From Ga0074139 sp964515195 (GTDB lineage Bacteria; Bdellovibrionota; Bdellovibrionia; Bdellovibrionales; Bdellovibrionaceae), in the NCBI GenBank assembly GCA_964515195.1, contig CAZETK010000083.1:1-7125 (forward strand): a stretch of 7,125 bases of DNA, written 5' to 3'. This document shows, in pieces, positions 4,277 to 7,125 of this stretch; the stretch's first letter is position 1, and every line of letters starts with the position of its first letter. The position numbers and the translations under genes are program-made. The notes under the pieces were generated by a model. The model ran no database searches. It saw nothing but the letters and a program-made list of their open reading frames with translations, and had not been told where the DNA came from.

Positions 4277-7125
4277 TTATGGGCAGACGGCGGCCGCACC
4301 CGTATAGCTTCCGCCATAGGTGAGGGTTCCGCAGGTGGGGTTGGTTCCACGGCGGAGAGTGCCGTTATTGGTGATATTGCGGTTGACCGTAAGGTTAAAC
4401 CCAGCCATGTCGAATGTGCCACTAGTGATAATAAAGTCTTGATTGCTTGAGTTCATCTGGAAATGCGATGTCATCGTCACTTTCGCGCCAGCTGTTTTGG
4501 CAATTTCAAGTGCCAAGCAATTGCGCAATGGTGAGCTTCCAATTAGGTTCGCATTGGCTGTTCCGTCCATAATGACCATAGCGGACCCTGCCGTTGTTGA
4601 GCCCGAGCACTCCACATTGCCTTTGACATAAATTGTTCCTGAATCGACACGGTAGGTACTGGCTGACATACGTAAGGATCCCAAAACTGTTAAACTGGAT
4701 CCGCCTAGATTTCCATGTTGATTAACATTGTCGAAAATGACGTTATTCAGAGCAAGGTTATTAAAATTCAAGTTTCGAGTCGGACTGCCTTCAGGAGCGA
4801 ATCGCAAAGTGGAGCTTCCCGGGTCGACATTTCCTGAGGTGTAAGTGAAGTGACTGGCGATCCGAATCTCGCCAACTAAAAAGAGAGTTCCTGATGGTTT
4901 GGCAATTTCAACAGATGGCAATGTTCCATTAGGTCCACTTCCTGTCAGAGTTTGATCACCAGTGCCGACGAACCTAATATTCGCAAGGCCTCTTCCGCCC
5001 TGATCGGCTATCGTCAGATCGCCGTGGAGATCAATGGTCCCATTGATAAAGCCGCTGTGTCTTGAGCCATTGGGGCCCAAGAAGAGATGGTTAAGAACAA
5101 CGGTTGTCGATGTGGAAGGAAAAGTAATATCAGCGGCCATATTAGAGGGGGCGCGAAATTGCAGCTGATAGAAGGTAATATTCGATAAAGAAGGAACAGT
5201 AAAATTAGTGCCATGACTGTGTTGAGACCAGTACCCAGAATTATGATTAAAGACTACGCCTTCCCCGATTGTGACATGGCTTTCAGAAAAAGTCGTGCCA
5301 GAGGTGGCGGTATAAGTTCCTCCGCTGAATGTAAATGGCCCATTGATATTAACGCTGGAGTCTCCTCCAATGAAGGTTCCATCTTCTTGATTCCAGCCCT
5401 TTGCTCCCATGGTGAATGTTGAACCGCTAGCTTGAGTAATGGTCCCCGAGAAAGGACTGTATAGATAAGTTCCACCAGCAGCCACATTGGTGCTGATGTT
5501 GGCATTGCAATTGGCTCCGCAATAATCGTCTTTGAAAGCAGCGGGATCTATTGAAGTGGGAACAGCTCCACTTTGCCAATTGGCCGCGTTATTCCAGTTT
5601 GTATCGCCACCGGCACCCGTCCAGTTAAAATCATACATGGGGTCACCAGCACAGTTCATATTTCCGTTATTAACTAAGCTTCCATAGGTCAAATCACCGG
5701 TTCGGCATTTCAATGTCCCGCCAGCATCAATTGTTAAGACATCATTGACCACAAAATTGTAGCCATTCATGTCGACTGTCGCACCGTTTTTAATAGTGAA
5801 ATCTTGTCCTGGCCAGTTGTTGGAAATGTTGGAGACGGTGATGACGGAGGCTCCCCCTGTTTTTTCGACAGTAATATTTGCATTCATACGCTGTGCGGTT
5901 GTGGCTTGACTGTAGGTAGTTGTAGTAGTGCCTTTGAAGACCAGCGAAGCATTCCCCTGCTTGCCATTCGAGATGAACTCTACGTTTCCATAGGCGTCCA
6001 GAGTTCCTGTATTAATGCTTCCTTCCGATGAGTTAGCATCGGTTAAAGTCAGCAGACCATAGACATTCCATGTGCCAGAAAATTCATAGGTGGACTTATC
6101 TCCGCCTAAGCGAAGGTTATTATAATTTGCTGAACTTGGTTCAACCGCATAGGTTTCATAGGTGCCATTGAGATGTAAGGTCGACGTACCTGCATTGATA
6201 TTGCCGGATGTGACAGTATAACCTCCTCTGACTAAAATATAGCCTGAGAAGATCACATTCCCACCCATTGACGCGATTTCAAGGTTGGATATACTTGCTC
6301 CCGAAACTCCAGTGATGGTTTGATCACTTGAACCCACAACCTTAATTAAAGCGGTTCCCATTTTCCCGCCACCGGCGAACTCTAAGTTTCCATAGGCTAA
6401 TACCGTTCCTGCATTGACTTTTGCGGTTGAAGATCCGCCATCGACGAAACGGGCGATACCCAGAACTGTGATTGTTCCGACAAGTTCATAATCTGCGCTG
6501 CTTCCACCAAAAGTCACACTGTAATAGGAACCAGCACCAGGCGTAATTGTGGCATCATAATCAAGTGCAATAAACTGAACCAGCGATGTACCAGCATCTA
6601 AAGTGCCTGATGTGAAAGTGTAATCATCGCGAAAGTACAGGGTTCCCGAATAGCTAACGGTCCCACCTGTTGAAGCCACCTCAAAGGAGGGAATGCACGC
6701 TCCAGATACACCTGTGACCATTTGATCGCCGGAGCCTGCCACTTTAATGAGACCTGATCCGGACTTTCCACTGTTGGAAAAGCTAACATCACCCTTAGCC
6801 AAAATGGTTCCGGAATTAATCTTGCCCGAGCAGGAGTCGTCGCCAACCGCCAGAAGATCATCAACAATCATTGTGCCTGATATGTCGGTTGTTACGCCTG
6901 TTCCGCCCATAACCACAATCCAAAAGGTGGCAGTTCCTGGTGTCACGGTATAGCTGATGGCAGTGCCTCGGAAAGCGAGTTGACCTGAATTATGATTGAA
7001 AGTGGAAGTTCCAGAGATTGTAAAATCATTTCTGACAGTCATGACTCCACTTGTGGAAGTAAAAGATCCTACACTCAATATAAAGGGACCAGAGCTAGTC
7101 GGGAAAGTAATATCAGAATCTCCTC
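4277..7125 (-). CDS. Giant modular beta-repeat surface/secreted protein (5' partial)
   Basis: This is an uninterrupted - strand frame of 948 residues that runs off the right edge, so the true start, signal peptide and total length are unknown. In-frame TTG and ATG codons inside are unlikely starts, because repeat-like sequence continues upstream of them to the edge. Composition is Ser/Thr/Gly/Asn-rich with short alternating hydrophobic strands and turn motifs (TSGT, NAGTST, GSGDQ), as in parallel beta-helix adhesins and haemagglutinin-like proteins. Numbering from the first complete codon (7121-7123), the layout is: partial entry region 1-82, three ~134-residue repeats (83-215, 216-349, 350-493), a W-GAGGD-NW linker module (497-595), a second entry region (596-671), two more repeats (672-805, 806-940) and the C-terminus. 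Each super-module ends with a paired-cysteine segment containing LTYG. No autotransporter barrel, LPXTG or transmembrane anchor is visible at the C-terminus. I infer an exported adhesin or matrix protein; the secretion route is unknown. It converges with the methyltransferase gene across 84 bp. Confidence 0.88.
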   Translation of the reverse strand, partial: GDSDITFPTSSGPFILSVGSFTSTSGVMTVRNDFTISGTSTFNHNSGQLAFRGTAISYTVTPGTATFWIVVMGGTGVTTDISGTMIVDDLLAVGDDSCSGKINSGTILAKGDVSFSNSGKSGSGLIKVAGSGDQMVTGVSGACIPSFEVASTGGTVSYSGTLYFRDDYTFTSGTLDAGTSLVQFIALDYDATITPGAGSYYSVTFGGSSADYELVGTITVLGIARFVDGGSSTAKVNAGTVLAYGNLEFAGGGKMGTALIKVVGSSDQTITGVSGASISNLEIASMGGNVIFSGYILVRGGYTVTSGNINAGTSTLHLNGTYETYAVEPSSANYNNLRLGGDKSTYEFSGTWNVYGLLTLTDANSSEGSINTGTLDAYGNVEFISNGKQGNASLVFKGTTTTTYSQATTAQRMNANITVEKTGGASVITVSNISNNWPGQDFTIKNGATVDMNGYNFVVNDVLTIDAGGTLKCRTGDLTYGSLVNNGNMNCAGDPMYDFNWTGAGGDTNWNNAANWQSGAVPTSIDPAAFKDDYCGANCNANISTNVAAGGTYLYSPFSGTITQASGSTFTMGAKGWNQEDGTFIGGDSSVNINGPFTFSGGTYTATSGTTFSESHVTIGEGVVFNHNSGYWSQHSHGTNFTVPSLSNITFYQLQFRAPSNMAADITFPSTSTTVVLNHLFLGPNGSRHSGFINGTIDLHGDLTIADQGGRGLANIRFVGTGDQTLTGSGPNGTLPSVEIAKPSGTLFLVGEIRIASHFTYTSGNVDPGSSTLRFAPEGSPTRNLNFNNLALNNVIFDNVNQHGNLGGSSLTVLGSLRMSASTYRVDSGTIYVKGNVECSGSTTAGSAMVIMDGTANANLIGSSPLRNCLALEIAKTAGAKVTMTSHFQMNSSNQDFIITSGTFDMAGFNLTVNRNITNNGTLRRGTNPTCGTLTYGGSYTGAAAVCP
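4280..4708 (-). repeat. 134-residue protein repeat, copy 5, with C-terminal cysteine cap
   Basis: This is residues 806-948 of the visible protein. Hallmarks are LTVLGSLRM, RVDSGTIYVKGNVEC, LEIAKTAGAKV, QDFIITSGTFDMAGFNLTV and a final CGTLTYGGSYTGAAAVC segment just before the stop. It parallels copy 3 in losing the GDQT motif and in ending with an LTYG segment between two cysteines. Confidence 0.7.
4709..5110 (-). repeat. 134-residue protein repeat, copy 4
   Basis: This is residues 672-805 of the visible protein, the first repeat of the second super-module. Hallmarks are FINGTIDLHGDLTI, IRFVGTGDQTLTGSG, VEIAKPSGTLFLVGE and FTYTSGNVDPGSSTL. It is one residue short at the SGT turn, but the following Thr keeps the 134-residue distance to copy 5. 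Confidence 0.75.
5339..5635 (-). other. W-GAGGD-NW linker module between super-modules
   Basis: This is residues 497-595 of the visible protein. It opens with FNWTGAGGDTNWNNAANW and GAVPT, followed by DDYCGANCNANI with a C-x3-C pair, and ends with GTFIGGDSSVNINGPF. The W-T-G-A-G-G-D...W..A-N-W...V-P-T pattern recurs, from memory, in many large secreted repeat proteins, where it starts a new beta-helical unit. Its exact function is unknown to me. Confidence 0.7.
5645..6076 (-). repeat. 134-residue protein repeat, copy 3, merging into a cysteine-paired cap
   Basis: This is residues 350-493 of the visible protein. The first third (GSINTGTLDAYGNVEF) is again 134 residues from copy 2. The GDQT part is replaced by a threonine-rich stretch (FKGTTTTTYSQATT). 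The end, QDFTIKNGATVDMNGYNF then CRTGDLTYGSLVNNGNMNC, matches the C-terminus of the whole protein and looks like the closing cap of a super-module. Confidence 0.75.
6077..6478 (-). repeat. 134-residue protein repeat, copy 2
   Basis: This is residues 216-349 of the visible protein. Hallmarks are TITVLG, KVNAGTVLAYGNLEF, LIKVVGSSDQTITGVSG, IASMGGNVIFSGY, YTVTSGNINAGTST and NYNNLRLGG. The GT of KVNAGT, the DQ and the TSG are each exactly 134 residues (402 bp) from the same positions in copy 1. Confidence 0.87.
6479..6877 (-). repeat. 134-residue protein repeat, copy 1
   Basis: This is residues 83-215 of the visible protein. Hallmarks in order are KINSGTILAKGDVSF, LIKVAGSGDQMVTGVSG, VASTGGTVSYSGTLYFR, YTFTSGTLDAGTS and YYSVTFGG. 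It carries two cysteines (in DSCSG and GACIP) that copy 2 lacks. The similarity is clear at protein level and partly visible in DNA. Confidence 0.85.

Noticed and set aside
5213..5505. Open frames on both strands overlapping the giant repeat gene
   Set aside because: They are by-products of the low stop-codon density in the Ser/Thr/Gly-rich repeat sequence; the repeat pattern fixes the real frame.
4280..7123. Recurring DNA words (such as TTTCCATAGG and GAATTATGATT) that might suggest a CRISPR array or intergenic repeat
   Set aside because: Spacing is about 402 bp or more, in phase with codons, and explained by the protein repeats; no short regular repeat-spacer pattern exists.

Overview
The window looks like chromosomal DNA of a Gram-negative bacterium of mid-range GC content. 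I suspect a relative of Bdellovibrio (Bdellovibrionota). The reasons are a free-standing receiver protein paired with an Xre-type regulator, a lipoprotein carrying a wall-hydrolase-like domain, an FtsJ/RlmM-like methyltransferase with the PPSRAYLKLWE and NKHE motifs, and a very large Ser/Thr/Gly-rich secreted beta-repeat protein. The lineage call is inference from recalled protein families; there is no rRNA or marker gene here to confirm it.

Layout. Positions 1-4192 hold six genes on the + strand: (1) the C-terminal part of a receiver-only response regulator (5' end outside the window); (2) an Xre/Cro-type DNA-binding protein 8 bp later, almost certainly in the same operon; (3) an endonuclease/exonuclease/phosphatase (EEP) family enzyme of the YbhP type, preceded by a hairpin and a possible promoter/operator; (4) a lipoprotein with a chitosanase/lysozyme-like domain; (5) a 98-residue protein of unknown function; and (6) an RlmM-like 2'-O-methyltransferase 10 bp after it. 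Positions 4277-7125 hold one convergent gene on the - strand. It is open through the right edge of the window and encodes at least 948 residues of a modular repeat protein, probably a surface or secreted adhesin. No coding gap exceeds 100 bases.

How the parts relate. Genes 1 and 2 form a signalling unit in which phosphorylation input (receiver) and DNA binding (HTH) sit on separate polypeptides. Genes 5 and 6 look co-transcribed. Genes 3 and 4 could be co-transcribed, but a structured 47-bp gap separates them. The remaining genes share no obvious pathway, so this reads mostly as an ordinary chromosomal stretch next to a large accessory surface gene.

Most notable signals. First, a perfect 32-bp palindrome with the form of an intrinsic terminator lies inside the beginning of the methyltransferase coding sequence (3364-3396). 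Second, two mutually exclusive hairpins lie upstream of the lipoprotein gene, one with the probable start codon in its loop (1693-1751). Third, the large - strand protein has a 134-residue repeat kept in near-exact register, arranged in two super-modules separated by a W-GAGGD-NW linker and each ending in a paired-cysteine cap. I found no tRNA, rRNA, CRISPR array, insertion sequence or attachment site.
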